A DNA stretch of 64,000 nt from Ceratopteris richardii (GCA_020310875.1 CM035416.1:2101406-2165405); one strand, 5' to 3'; shown: positions 30,919 to 41,176, counted from the stretch's first letter. Made by a program: numbers and translations. Notes: generated by a model from the letters alone, not told the origin.

Positions 30919-33723
30919 CAATTTCCCCAAGACATCCCCTCTATATATGACGATGTAGAGGTGGAACAACTGAGTGAACTCACAGGATTTGAATCTAATT
31001 CTCTACAAGAATTACCTCAGTTCACAGGACCTTGGGAAGCAAAGTCTATTAGTATGAGAGCACCCACGATAATAGTGAGGAATGAAGAATCAGTGATCCC
31101 TAGGAACACGGAAGTGATCAAGAATACGAAAGTACAGTGTAATCTCACTCTGGAGGAATTGTTAAAGGTAAAACCAGAATTGTGGAAGCACGTAGCAAAT
31201 CAATTCCCTGAGCTTGCTACCACACCCTCTCAGATAGGATCACGTAAGAAGGTACCAGAGATACCCGTGGAAAAGATTGGAGACGTAAGCGAAGGAGAGG
31301 AAGGTAACACATATCTTCCAATAACCCATCAGGGCTACAACACGAAAGCCATCCTAGATTCGGGAGCCGGAGTAGCCATCGCTACCACCGCTTTGTGGAA
31401 ACGTTGGGGTAAGCCAGCACTCAGACCCACCAGGATGAAGCTGCAAATGGCTGATGGACACATAGAAAAACCATTAGGCTTACTAGAAGGCATATCCCTC
31501 ACCACTTGTGGTGTGGAATTTGAGCATACCTTTGCCATTTGTGACTTTGCGAAAAATCGTGCTTATGAGATGATATTGGGACGACCATTCATGCGTCAGT
31601 TGCAAATTGTACAAGATTGGGGAACTAATTCTTTGTACTTGCAACATTTAGGAGTGACTACCAAAGTCAATCTTAAAGACTATTCACATCGAGATGTACC
31701 CCCAATACAATGGAATACCATCCATAAGACACCAGTAGAGACGGAATCCGTGCACTCATTAGAATCAGATCCTTCTTGGTTGCATGAGGATACCCATTTA
31801 TGGATGTGTAAGGTAGCCAAACAAGAGGAAGAACGATTAGAAGCAAGGACCTTAGGTGCAGAACAACATCCACGAACCCTTCAAGATCCAGCATATGCAC
31901 CTGTAGTATTCCCAGACGAAGAGTTTGAACCCCATGGTTGGGCAGAAATACTAGCAACCATGGATGTAGCCATCAATGAAGAACAATGGACACCCCACTG
32001 TGACGAGGATGGCTATGACATTTCAGTTTTCACGATAGAGCCAATCATGTGCGATGCAGTTTTAGAAGAATGTGAACCGAACACTGATGCATTTGAGGAT
32101 GCAAGCGATTTTGATTTAGAATCAATTATCATGGACCCACCCTTTGCATCCGAGGAAGAATATTTCTACGAAGTAGAGACTCACACTCAGAGACACGAGG
32201 AAATTACGAACGAGGTAAGGTTAGCCACTCAAGTGACTGCTAAGAGTGAAAGTAAGAAAAGAAAGAAGAAAGCAACCATGTCAGAAAAAGAAGAATCTTT
32301 ATTTGAAGTACCCGAGAATTTCAAGAAATACGAAATCGAAGATAGAAGAATCATGGTACGAATGCTTAATAGAAAGGTAAATGATGGACAAGTATATGAT
32401 AACCGAGAGAAAACCAAGAAAGTAATAGTTGCCATAGAAGGAGAAGAAGAAAAATGCACATACATAGGGCATGATTTGACGACTGAAGAAGAAGAAGAGT
32501 TAGTTGCCCTATTGCGCGAATATAGAGATGTTTTTGCTTGGAGTTACAAAGATTTGAAAGGAGTAGACCCAGATATATGTTCTCATAGAATCCCTATGAC
32601 TCCAGATGCAAAACCGACAAAACAGAAACCTTACACGTATAATGATAATTACGCTGCGAAGATTAAAGAGGAGATAGATCGCTTGATAGAAGCAGGATTC
32701 ATTTACGAAATTGAGCACACCGAATGGGTATCCCCCATTGTGGTTGTGCCCAAGAAGAATGGAAAATTGCGTGTGTGTATTAACCTTAAAAAAGTTAATG
32801 CCGCCACGATTAGAGATAGTTATCCTCTTCCTATCACGGAACATCTATTGGAAAGAGTTGCGGGCAAGGAAGTTTACAGCTTTCTTGATGGATTTTCAGG
32901 CTATAACCAAGTAGCCATTGCTCCAGAAGACCAACACAAGACGGCTTTTGCCACTGAATGGGGCATATTTGCATTTCGTGTAATGCCATTTGGCTTAACA
33001 AATGCACCCGCCACTTTCCAGCGACTTATGTGTCACGTTTTTAAGGAATTCTTACGCAAGAGCTTGGAAGTTTATGTCGATGACTTATGTGCTCATTCAA
33101 ATGTAAGACAGATGCATATTCCAGAGTTAAGACAAGTATTTGACAAATGTCGAGAATATCAGGTTTGTTTGAACCCAGAAAAATGCGTTTTCATGGTCAG
33201 ACAAGGCAAAATTCTAGGACACATTGTGTCAAAGAACGGAATCTCTATGGATGAGGAAAAAGTGAAGGTAATTGCAGAATTACCTAGACCAACTAATGTG
33301 AAAGAGGTACAGGCATTTATGGGCCATTGCGGATATTATAGGAGATTCATACACATGTATGCAATCATAGCCAAGCCTTTGTACTCTCTTTTAACCAATT
33401 TTGAATGGACAGATGAATGTGAAAATTCATTCAATGAACTTAAACGACGTTTGTGCTCAGCACCTATATTGACAACCCCAGATTGGAGTAAGCCATTCCA
33501 TGTACATGTGGATGCATCCAATTACGCCATAGGATATGTGTTAGCACAACCCACGAATGAAGGTAACATAGATCTCCCCATAGCTTACGCAAGCAGACAA
33601 TTGAACGCAGCAGAAAGAAATTACACCACAACGGAAAGAGAAGGATTAGGGATGATCTACGCAGTAAAGAAGTTTAGGCACTACTTGTTGGCCAACAAAT
33701 TCAAGTTCTTTACAGATCATTAA
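30919..33723 (+). CDS. pol: C pol part 1: retropepsin 1, RT, RNase H
   Basis: This is in frame with gag after TAA 30916. Retropepsin 1 has AILDSGAGVAIATT (near 31348) and LGRPFMRQL (near 31578). An acidic spacer of about 300 residues follows. RT has VSPIVVVPKKNGKLRVCINL, FLDGFSGYNQ, MPFGLTNAPATFQR and YVDDL (near 33072). RNase H has HVHVDASNYAIGYVLAQ. One single RNase H domain is seen, with no second archaeal-type RNase H as in Tat/Ogre elements. The frame stops at TAA 33721-33723 where A and E have CAA, and continues in frame. Confidence 0.94.
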   Translation, partial: QFPQDIPSIYDDVEVEQLSELTGFESNSLQELPQFTGPWEAKSISMRAPTIIVRNEESVIPRNTEVIKNTKVQCNLTLEELLKVKPELWKHVANQFPELATTPSQIGSRKKVPEIPVEKIGDVSEGEEGNTYLPITHQGYNTKAILDSGAGVAIATTALWKRWGKPALRPTRMKLQMADGHIEKPLGLLEGISLTTCGVEFEHTFAICDFAKNRAYEMILGRPFMRQLQIVQDWGTNSLYLQHLGVTTKVNLKDYSHRDVPPIQWNTIHKTPVETESVHSLESDPSWLHEDTHLWMCKVAKQEEERLEARTLGAEQHPRTLQDPAYAPVVFPDEEFEPHGWAEILATMDVAINEEQWTPHCDEDGYDISVFTIEPIMCDAVLEECEPNTDAFEDASDFDLESIIMDPPFASEEEYFYEVETHTQRHEEITNEVRLATQVTAKSESKKRKKKATMSEKEESLFEVPENFKKYEIEDRRIMVRMLNRKVNDGQVYDNREKTKKVIVAIEGEEEKCTYIGHDLTTEEEEELVALLREYRDVFAWSYKDLKGVDPDICSHRIPMTPDAKPTKQKPYTYNDNYAAKIKEEIDRLIEAGFIYEIEHTEWVSPIVVVPKKNGKLRVCINLKKVNAATIRDSYPLPITEHLLERVAGKEVYSFLDGFSGYNQVAIAPEDQHKTAFATEWGIFAFRVMPFGLTNAPATFQRLMCHVFKEFLRKSLEVYVDDLCAHSNVRQMHIPELRQVFDKCREYQVCLNPEKCVFMVRQGKILGHIVSKNGISMDEEKVKVIAELPRPTNVKEVQAFMGHCGYYRRFIHMYAIIAKPLYSLLTNFEWTDECENSFNELKRRLCSAPILTTPDWSKPFHVHVDASNYAIGYVLAQPTNEGNIDLPIAYASRQLNAAERNYTTTEREGLGMIYAVKKFRHYLLANKFKFFTDH

Positions 33724-35982
33724 GCCCTATTATACTTAGTCAACAAACCATGTAACACAGGACGACTGATACGTTGGTTTCTATTACTCATGGAGTATGA
33801 TTTTGAAGTAGTAGTCAGGAAAGGAAAGACACATCTTAGAGCTGACCACCTTTCAAGATTAACCTCAGGAGAAGCTCCTCAAGGAGTAGCGGATGAATTA
33901 CCAGATGCATACTTGTTTAACCTTGAGATAGCACCAGAATGGGCTAAGCCTATAGTCCCCATTCTCACATATGGACCCAAGAATCCTAGGATAAAGATCA
34001 GAGAAGGAGAGATTACCAAGTCTCAGAGGTACCAAATAATGGCAGGAAGCATATATAAACAGGATAATCAAAAGATTCTTGCTTGTTGTGTAGATGAATC
34101 AGAACATGCGAATTGGTTGCAATTAGCACACATAGGTGCATTAAAGCAACATCATTCAAAACATCGAACATTACAGACTCTGCAAAGACTAGGAGTATAT
34201 TGGCCTACGATGGAAGCAGATGTCTACGGGTTGTGTAAGGAATGCAATGTTTGTTGTGAAAGACCACCAGTAGAACATGCTACACTCTATCACGTGTCTC
34301 TCACACCAGACTGGAGTGAACCTTTAGTGACATACTTGAGGACGAACACATTCCCTCAAGGCATGACCTTAGCTCGACAACGCAGTCTAGAGCAGGAAGC
34401 TCAAGACTATTCACTTATCGGCGATAATTTATACAAAAGAGGACGAGATGGATATCTAAGACAATGTGTTCATGAGAGCGATTATCTGAGCATACTAGAG
34501 ACTGCACACCAAGGTGTTGCAGGAGGTCATTTTGGACCCGATAGGATAGTCAAAGCCATCCTCTTTGCAGGATTATGGTGGCCCACTCTTCACATGGATG
34601 CACATACCTATGTAAAGAGATGTGATGTGTGCCAAAGAACTCAGTTTCCTACTCGCAGAGATGAAATGCCATTGAAACCCATGATGGGCGGACGTGCATT
34701 TTCTAAGTGGGGTATAGACTTTGTAGGACCCATTAACCCCCCTGCAAAAGGTACACATGCGGAATACATTATTGTTGCCACAGATTATTTAACCAAATGG
34801 GTAGAGGCAAAAGCCACAAAAAAGAATGATGCTCACACGACTGCAAAATTCTTATTTGAAAATGTCTTTACAAGATATGGACTGCCTATAGAGTTAGTGA
34901 GCGATCGAGGCACTCACTTTCTAAACCAAGTCATTGAATATTTGTTACAGGATTTTATGGTGATTCACAAGAAATCTGCACCATATCATCCTCAGGCCAA
35001 TGGTCAGGCTGAAAGCACTAACAAGATACTTTGTAACGTACTGACAAAACTCGTGAACAACAAACGTTCAGATTGGGACAAACAGTTACACCACGTTGTT
35101 TGGGCATATCGAGTGGCCTACAAGACCGTACTCAATGCAACTCCCTTTCAGATGGTTTTTGGTCAGAATCCTGTGCTTCCTTTGGACTTCTTGATACCTA
35201 CCCTTAAGGTTGCACAGGAACATCAGTGGACCGGCCATGAATTATCAGCGAGAATAATGGACTTGGAACGATTAGGAGAAACCAGGCTGAAAGCAGTAGC
35301 AGGAATATACGCAGCGAAGAAGCGACAGAAAGCATATTTTGATGCACATGTGAAAGATAAAGGCCTAAAAGAAGGAGATTTAGTTCTAGTGTATACGCTG
35401 AAACAGCACGCACGGAAGTTAGAAAAGCGAGGTTATGGACCTATGATCATTAACAGACTTTCGACAAGTGGAGCAGTACAGTTAGCCACCTTAGAAGGAG
35501 ATATAATGCCTAATTACATTAGTGGCTGTAGAGTCAGGCTATATCAGGAACCTCTTACTGAGGATATGCTTAGACGACTCACATTGGCAAAGAAGCGTAA
35601 GGAGGAAGAAAACAGAATACGAGCTGAAGCTCAGGCAGAAGCCATAGAACGCATTAAGCGCATGAAGCTAAGAAGACAAGGACTAGGGAGAGAACATTAT
35701 AACCATCAGGAAACATCACCCAGATATCCCATGGCCATGTGTCAAGTAAAGTCAACCACTCATCCTAGCATAGTGGACAGGAGACCATTCATTACAGTTA
35801 GGCTAGAGCACGGCAACCCTTGCCAAGAACTCAGGGCTTTAATTGACTCAGGTGCTGCGACTAGTGCGATTAGATGGTCCCACTATAAGGATTCAGGAAT
35901 AGAAATGCGGCCAATTGAGGCACAGGCATGGAAACCCCTTGCATGGGTGAGGTGGACCTTCCTATCCTCATTAAGGATGTGA
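33724..35982 (+). CDS. pol: C pol part 2: tandem zinc modules, DD35E integrase, start of retropepsin 2
   Basis: In the stretch counted from Met at 33790, a first zinc module has H114-X6-H121-X30-C152-X2-C155 and a second has H240-X6-H247-X30-C278-X2-C281, a repeat period of 126 residues. The core then gives D310, D372 and E408, a DD35E spacing, followed by GYGPMIINRLS of a GPY/F-like end. A charged basic linker leads to a second retropepsin-like motif ALIDSGAATSAIRW (near 35836). A deletion of about 14 bases near 35925 shifts the frame, so the reading here ends out of frame at 35982. Confidence 0.94.
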   Translation, partial: ALLYLVNKPCNTGRLIRWFLLLMEYDFEVVVRKGKTHLRADHLSRLTSGEAPQGVADELPDAYLFNLEIAPEWAKPIVPILTYGPKNPRIKIREGEITKSQRYQIMAGSIYKQDNQKILACCVDESEHANWLQLAHIGALKQHHSKHRTLQTLQRLGVYWPTMEADVYGLCKECNVCCERPPVEHATLYHVSLTPDWSEPLVTYLRTNTFPQGMTLARQRSLEQEAQDYSLIGDNLYKRGRDGYLRQCVHESDYLSILETAHQGVAGGHFGPDRIVKAILFAGLWWPTLHMDAHTYVKRCDVCQRTQFPTRRDEMPLKPMMGGRAFSKWGIDFVGPINPPAKGTHAEYIIVATDYLTKWVEAKATKKNDAHTTAKFLFENVFTRYGLPIELVSDRGTHFLNQVIEYLLQDFMVIHKKSAPYHPQANGQAESTNKILCNVLTKLVNNKRSDWDKQLHHVVWAYRVAYKTVLNATPFQMVFGQNPVLPLDFLIPTLKVAQEHQWTGHELSARIMDLERLGETRLKAVAGIYAAKKRQKAYFDAHVKDKGLKEGDLVLVYTLKQHARKLEKRGYGPMIINRLSTSGAVQLATLEGDIMPNYISGCRVRLYQEPLTEDMLRRLTLAKKRKEEENRIRAEAQAEAIERIKRMKLRRQGLGREHYNHQETSPRYPMAMCQVKSTTHPSIVDRRPFITVRLEHGNPCQELRALIDSGAATSAIRWSHYKDSGIEMRPIEAQAWKPLAWVRWTFLSSLRM

Positions 35983-37142
35983 CCATGACAGCGAAGCTAC
36001 TAGTGTGCCATGATGACGACCTGATAGAACCCCTAATCCTTGGCCAAGATTGGCTATACGATCACTCAGTGGACTTAAATCTTAGACAAGGCTCCTTACA
36101 GATTGGAACCTTAAAGCAGAAGCGAGTGATACCGCTTGACTTCCCTAACGGCATTCCGACTGAGGTTTGTAACCCTAGACCCTATGAAACGCATGCGACG
36201 GAAGACCGGAAGATCTTTAATCAGACCAGTCACGTTACGTCTACACCAACCCACTCGGGCTTGGCTATGGACAGTTGTCAATCAGAAGGACGACAGGAGA
36301 TCTTCCCTGGGACTTCCTGCAAACTAGAAGAGGCAGCTACCCATCCGCTAGGGCAGATGGACACAATCAGCGGTCAGGTGGGTTGCATCAGCGGCCAAAT
36401 GAGCACGACACCCTGCGGTGCTCATCCTTCCAAACTTGTTGCGGACTGGCCTAGATTAAAGTTAAAGAACGCATCACTTCCTAATGGGCAGGTCACGCAA
36501 GTGTTGGATCTCCCTTCTTTTCCAAAGCAGAGTGTCCATCCGACCTCTCAACCTCAACAACAACAGAGTCAACCACGACGAAGGAAGCCAGACCGACGGC
36601 AGTATCAGAAGACACAACACTGAAGGCAGTCTAGGCCACCCAAAGGAAGCGGCACCAGACAAATATGGGTGCCAAAAGGACAAAAAGCACCAAAGAACTC
36701 CAACCAAGCAAAGATCGACAAGCAAAAGGCAGGGCAGAAACAGGATCAGTATCCACCATCCCCTCGACCTTCTTCTACAAGTCCGAGCATTCGACAAATT
36801 TGGATCGCCAAGAAATACCTTACCCATAGACCCACACCCACGCAGATTTGGGTACCCAAACCATGTATCATAGCTCAACCCTTAAGCCTTGTAATATATA
36901 CCCCTCACAAATCTTTCCATCCCTCAATACCACCACACCCGATACTACCTTTTTCCCCTCAACAGAAACCCACCACCCACTCAAAGACTCTTAGGAAATG
37001 GATACCGAAGCGTGTCCAACCGTCTTCCCCTAACCCCATGTCTGACAAAACTACCCCCCTGACTAACATACAACCTTGTAATAAATCACTAACCTTTAAA
37101 CCTTGTATAAATTCACCCACCATCATCACACGTCACTCATAA
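35928..37142 (+). CDS. C pol part 3: rest of retropepsin 2 and WVPK-motif tail
   Basis: In the shifted frame the second retropepsin-like domain continues with CMGEVDLPILIKD and LILGQDWLYDHSV (near 36035). A low-complexity Ser/Thr/Gln-rich tail follows, with a TGA at 36621-36623 and the same frame after it. Four motif copies are visible: QIWVPKGQ (near 36659), QIWIAKKY (near 36798), QIWVPKPC (near 36843) and RKWIPKRV (near 36993). No fold is recognised for the tail. The frame closes at 37140-37142. Confidence 0.78.
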
Positions 37143-37372
37143 TCTCATCTCATCAAGGAACGTATGCATCATCTGAAACGTGTAGGTGTCTAGAGACCTG
37201 CACTAGTGCTGCAAGAAGCATTGCATCCATCACATCACAGCACTTGGCTACACGGGTTACGCATCAGTTATGGAAAGGGATTGCGGTCTCACTTTAATGG
37301 GATCATAATTAATTTCCATGCTAATGTGTTAATCTTTTGTAGCAGATCTTTCTCATTAGCGCATCAGTCACC
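37143..37372 (+). promoter_or_regulatory. C pol-ORF3 spacer with candidate 3' splice site
   Basis: CTAATGTGTTAATCTTTTGTAGCAG (37321-37345) combines a branch-point-like CTAAT, a T-rich run and two AG acceptors, 28 bases before the ORF3 ATG. B keeps the same element (44984-45008). The rest of the spacer is conserved with B (GGGATTGCGGTCTCACTTTA) and shows no gene. Confidence 0.55.
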
Positions 37373-40300
37373 ATGCAAACCGACGAAGGACAATCAGGAG
37401 CAGGCCCCAGTGTAGCTGCAGTGCCCCTCAACGTGTTACGAGCAGAATCCCACCCGACTGCTCCACCGCCAGAATTCCAAGGATTTCCAGGGCCCATGCC
37501 GATCGACAACCCACCTATGGGCTACACAGAAAAGATACACCGTAACTCTCACTGGTTTCAAGGACTTGCAGGACCCTTAGCGGACGCGGATTTCATATTT
37601 GAATCTACTTTGACATTTGATGACCGCACTTGGGGAAAATACCAATTCTTCTCCAGAGAGTTCGAAGCCCTACAGAACACCCAGGATTTAACTCACGTTT
37701 GGGCCAGAGCAGGCTTCACGGAGTATTTCAGTGATCCTCTGCCCAAACCGGACTTTTACAGGTGTTATTACTTAATCACTACTTTGCTGGCCTCAGAGAA
37801 TAAGGATATCCCCGGAACTTTTATTTTGCCTTCTTTAGTGGATGATCCACCTTACAAGAGATTTTACCTCTCAAAGGATTTAATCAGAGCGGCCATCAAA
37901 ATTCATGGCACCCACACACCCACAGATCGAGAAAGAGTAATTCCAGACCCTATGAAACGTGGGGATGTCACTAAGTGGGAGGAGATCTCAGCAATTACAC
38001 CTGAGCTATCAAAGCCGCTACGGATATGCATGCAACACTTCGCATTCCCCGCTCAGGACAGATTTACCATGCCCCATAAAAGAATATGGTTTGGATTGTA
38101 CTTAGCGTGCACGGGACCTCAGACCGTTGATCTGGCGAGCTGGATCATTGATCAAATGTATTTGGCACAACACAGATGGGAACGCAAAAAAGTGCTTAAT
38201 GGATGTTGTGCACTCACAAGAATTGTGTATATGTGCTTGGCATATGATTTGCCAATTGAACGCGCATTAACGGGAGAAGAGCTGAAAGCATTCAAAGGAA
38301 CGACGAAGAAAGCCAGGAAGCCCAGTAGAACACGGGCAGGTAAGCGCATGAGAGGCACTATTCCTTGCCTTCAAGTGCCAGAGTCACCATCACCACAACC
38401 CTCTCCAGAGCGATCACCGACAGAAGCCGCTCCCACAGTGCAACCTATTCGCATAAGGTTGTCTAGACCAGTGGTCACGGAGGGCACTACTAGTATCGCT
38501 GCACCTCAGGCAGCTGCAACCACAGAACCCACCGCCACGACAGCAGAAGCTCCCACCACTATTGGTGCGGAAGCCTTTTCTTTCCCAATACCACACATGG
38601 AGGCAGAACCAATAAACACAACATTCGATTTTGAAATGCCTGATGCATTCTCAAATGAATTCCAGTTTTCAGAGGCACAGATGTTTTCCCAAGAATATGA
38701 ACGCCCCAGTTACCCTACCACACCGCGGGATCTGCCACAGGGACAAGTTGTGTCGAGCTCTGATGACGAAAGAACAGCCACCGACGATGACGAAGGTGAT
38801 GACGAAGCCAGCCAGGGCACGCATGATTCCCAAGAACAAGGACAGACAGACGGCCAAGGCCAACAAACCGATGCACACGGTGACACCAGCACGCACGAAG
38901 AGGAGACTTTCGAAGCAGCAGCTTACACGCTGGCAATCAAGAAATTATATCGTACGATGGAGAAAGTATGGGCACGGAAGAAATTGACTGAAGAAGAGAG
39001 CCAGGCCCTAATCGAACAGGAACTCGTCTCCGGAGGATTTGAAGAAGTCTACATCAGAGGATTCAGAGAACTGGTCCAATCCATCGGCCCGGTCGAAGCA
39101 CTGAGATATTTACAAAGGAAGCCACTCCCCCAATATGACCCTCGCAGAGTTCGCCTGTTATCGAAGCCCGGTGAATATATTCGAGTTCCGGTAGGTGCTC
39201 AATCATCCCACCAGGCGCAAGATGCACGCCTACGGCCGGAAAGATCCTTCACCGAAGAAGCCATCCTAGTCGACTCCCCGCCACGTACTACCGTTGTACA
39301 TACTACCACTATCCTTGAAATAACATCCACACCTTCTACTCCTCTCTCACCTCATGTTTCACCAACCCATCCTGTATCCCCAGCACACCCACCTGCTCCT
39401 CCCACATCCACACCAGTCCACGGCAACATGGCCACACCCTTTGCCCTGCCCATTCATACCACCATGCCCCCACCCAATCCTCCGCGTCTACATGTTAACC
39501 CCTTCACCCCTTCATCCTTCCCATCCTTTCCCCCACCTTTAAGACACCCTTTCACCTTTCTAACCCCACTAACCTTCTCACCAGTTTCACCTCCCCAACC
39601 CACCGTAACCCCTATTTCCCCTTTTCACCAAGCTACTCCAGCCATCCCCCCTGTAAATTACTCTACATTTGTAAATCCCGTCTTCACACCTACACAACCA
39701 CCCACATACACACCGCTTTTCACAGTCACCGCACTTGACACGTCCAATGACATGGACATCTCACCACCCACCGCACCAGCACCCACTCCACTCACAGCAC
39801 CATCATATTTAGGTACGTCACAATTTTCCACGATCACCACTGCATCCACCTTCCCAACCCCATTCCCCATTCCCGCTGCATCTAATTCCACTGCATCCTC
39901 ACTTAGCACTTCATTACTATTATCGCCCACCATAGACACTGCACTTCAACAAATGTTCACATGCATGACACAAGTACGAGATGAGTTTGCATCTCTTGGC
40001 AACAACTATCAACAGCTGCAGAGGACGACCAACGAATTACAGTCGCAGCTTAATTCATTATCGATCGAGAATGCCTCATTAAATACGCGACACCAAGAAC
40101 TAAGAGAGGCATATCATAAGCTAGAGCTAGAAAGTGAAGAGAAAACAAAAGAAGTCACTGCTGATCTGGACAACCTGCTTCGAGCCCAAACAATTAGGAA
40201 CGCAACGCTGACCAGGAACATGGGCCTACTCAGGAGGCACCTAGCCGCAGCCCAGGAGGAGAACGTGAGACTCCAAGCGCAGAATAGAGAAAACTTGGAA

Positions 40301-41176
40301 GCGGCACTGGACCACCCTGAACAACCATTAAGTCCGAGCAGATTCAAGGCAATCCCATCCGAATCGATGCGGATGTTGCTAGATGACCACGTTCGACTGC
40401 TAGAGGACTATGATCGAATGCACGAAGAGCACCAAAAGCTAAAAGAGGATCACAAGTTACTACAACTCAGAGAACCGGCACCACAACAACTACCAGTGGC
40501 AGCAGATGTACCAGAACCTGTGGACCCCTCTCCTGAACTCATAGAGGAACTAAACGCATTACGGGCCCAGGTAACCACTCTCCAATCACGCATAGATGTA
40601 TACGAAGCACCACCACGGCCTGATTCCCCACCGGAGATCCCAGCTGACGACGAGAACATAACCATTCCGGTGGAGGAAACGTTTGAAGAAGCATACGAGC
40701 CAATACCCATCCCAGGCGGACAAGTCACGGCCGAAGGCCAGATGACCTATGAACTTCCTACCCCCGCGTGGATGAAAACAATTGAGGAACTTGGAACGAC
40801 ACATTCGGCCAGAGTAGAGGCACAGTTACATGCCATGGCCATGATTGAAGAGAGAATCTTACAATCCCCCTTCTTTGCTCATTTGGCCCCCCGACGCTAT
40901 ATATCTGGGCATGAGCTGCAGTATAAACCGTACTTCATGTTAATGGCTGAATATCAGCTAGCTATAGAGAAAGAAACCGGCATGAAACCCACGCATGCTA
41001 CACAATTCGAGCCGACGTACTTGCCACCAAATGCGCAAAGAGGAGAGATCCATCAACCTGATTGGCGCAAAGACCTCCTCCAGAAGTACCCAGAAATGAT
41101 GAGCACATGGGTGAAAGCGCCCTTACATTTAAAGTATAATCCTTGCTGGGGACCAGTACCACGACGCCGCTCCTGA
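37373..41176 (+). CDS. C ORF3: 1,267-residue open part of the third protein
   Basis: The start is ATG 37373 (MQTDEGQSGA). The N-terminal 320 residues look globular, with RNSHWFQGLAG, WGKYQFFSREFEALQN, LPKPDF and IWFGLYLACTGPQTVDLASW; the last part loosely resembles the putative plant transposon protein domain of Athila ORF1-type proteins. Then come an acidic region, a Pro/Thr-rich region (about 39300-39900), a coiled-coil-like region (about 40000-40600) and a conserved C-terminal region from AWMKTIEELGTTHSARVEAQ. TGA at 41174-41176 replaces a Trp codon present in A. It sits where envelope-like ORFs sit in some plant elements but has no signal peptide or membrane helix. Function unknown. Confidence 0.88.
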   Translation: MQTDEGQSGAGPSVAAVPLNVLRAESHPTAPPPEFQGFPGPMPIDNPPMGYTEKIHRNSHWFQGLAGPLADADFIFESTLTFDDRTWGKYQFFSREFEALQNTQDLTHVWARAGFTEYFSDPLPKPDFYRCYYLITTLLASENKDIPGTFILPSLVDDPPYKRFYLSKDLIRAAIKIHGTHTPTDRERVIPDPMKRGDVTKWEEISAITPELSKPLRICMQHFAFPAQDRFTMPHKRIWFGLYLACTGPQTVDLASWIIDQMYLAQHRWERKKVLNGCCALTRIVYMCLAYDLPIERALTGEELKAFKGTTKKARKPSRTRAGKRMRGTIPCLQVPESPSPQPSPERSPTEAAPTVQPIRIRLSRPVVTEGTTSIAAPQAAATTEPTATTAEAPTTIGAEAFSFPIPHMEAEPINTTFDFEMPDAFSNEFQFSEAQMFSQEYERPSYPTTPRDLPQGQVVSSSDDERTATDDDEGDDEASQGTHDSQEQGQTDGQGQQTDAHGDTSTHEEETFEAAAYTLAIKKLYRTMEKVWARKKLTEEESQALIEQELVSGGFEEVYIRGFRELVQSIGPVEALRYLQRKPLPQYDPRRVRLLSKPGEYIRVPVGAQSSHQAQDARLRPERSFTEEAILVDSPPRTTVVHTTTILEITSTPSTPLSPHVSPTHPVSPAHPPAPPTSTPVHGNMATPFALPIHTTMPPPNPPRLHVNPFTPSSFPSFPPPLRHPFTFLTPLTFSPVSPPQPTVTPISPFHQATPAIPPVNYSTFVNPVFTPTQPPTYTPLFTVTALDTSNDMDISPPTAPAPTPLTAPSYLGTSQFSTITTASTFPTPFPIPAASNSTASSLSTSLLLSPTIDTALQQMFTCMTQVRDEFASLGNNYQQLQRTTNELQSQLNSLSIENASLNTRHQELREAYHKLELESEEKTKEVTADLDNLLRAQTIRNATLTRNMGLLRRHLAAAQEENVRLQAQNRENLEAALDHPEQPLSPSRFKAIPSESMRMLLDDHVRLLEDYDRMHEEHQKLKEDHKLLQLREPAPQQLPVAADVPEPVDPSPELIEELNALRAQVTTLQSRIDVYEAPPRPDSPPEIPADDENITIPVEETFEEAYEPIPIPGGQVTAEGQMTYELPTPAWMKTIEELGTTHSARVEAQLHAMAMIEERILQSPFFAHLAPRRYISGHELQYKPYFMLMAEYQLAIEKETGMKPTHATQFEPTYLPPNAQRGEIHQPDWRKDLLQKYPEMMSTWVKAPLHLKYNPCWGPVPRRRS

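Noticed and set aside
37373..41176. ORF3 as an envelope glycoprotein
   Set aside because: Its position fits, but I see no signal peptide, no hydrophobic membrane segment and no Cys-rich ectodomain; the domains look cytoplasmic or nuclear.
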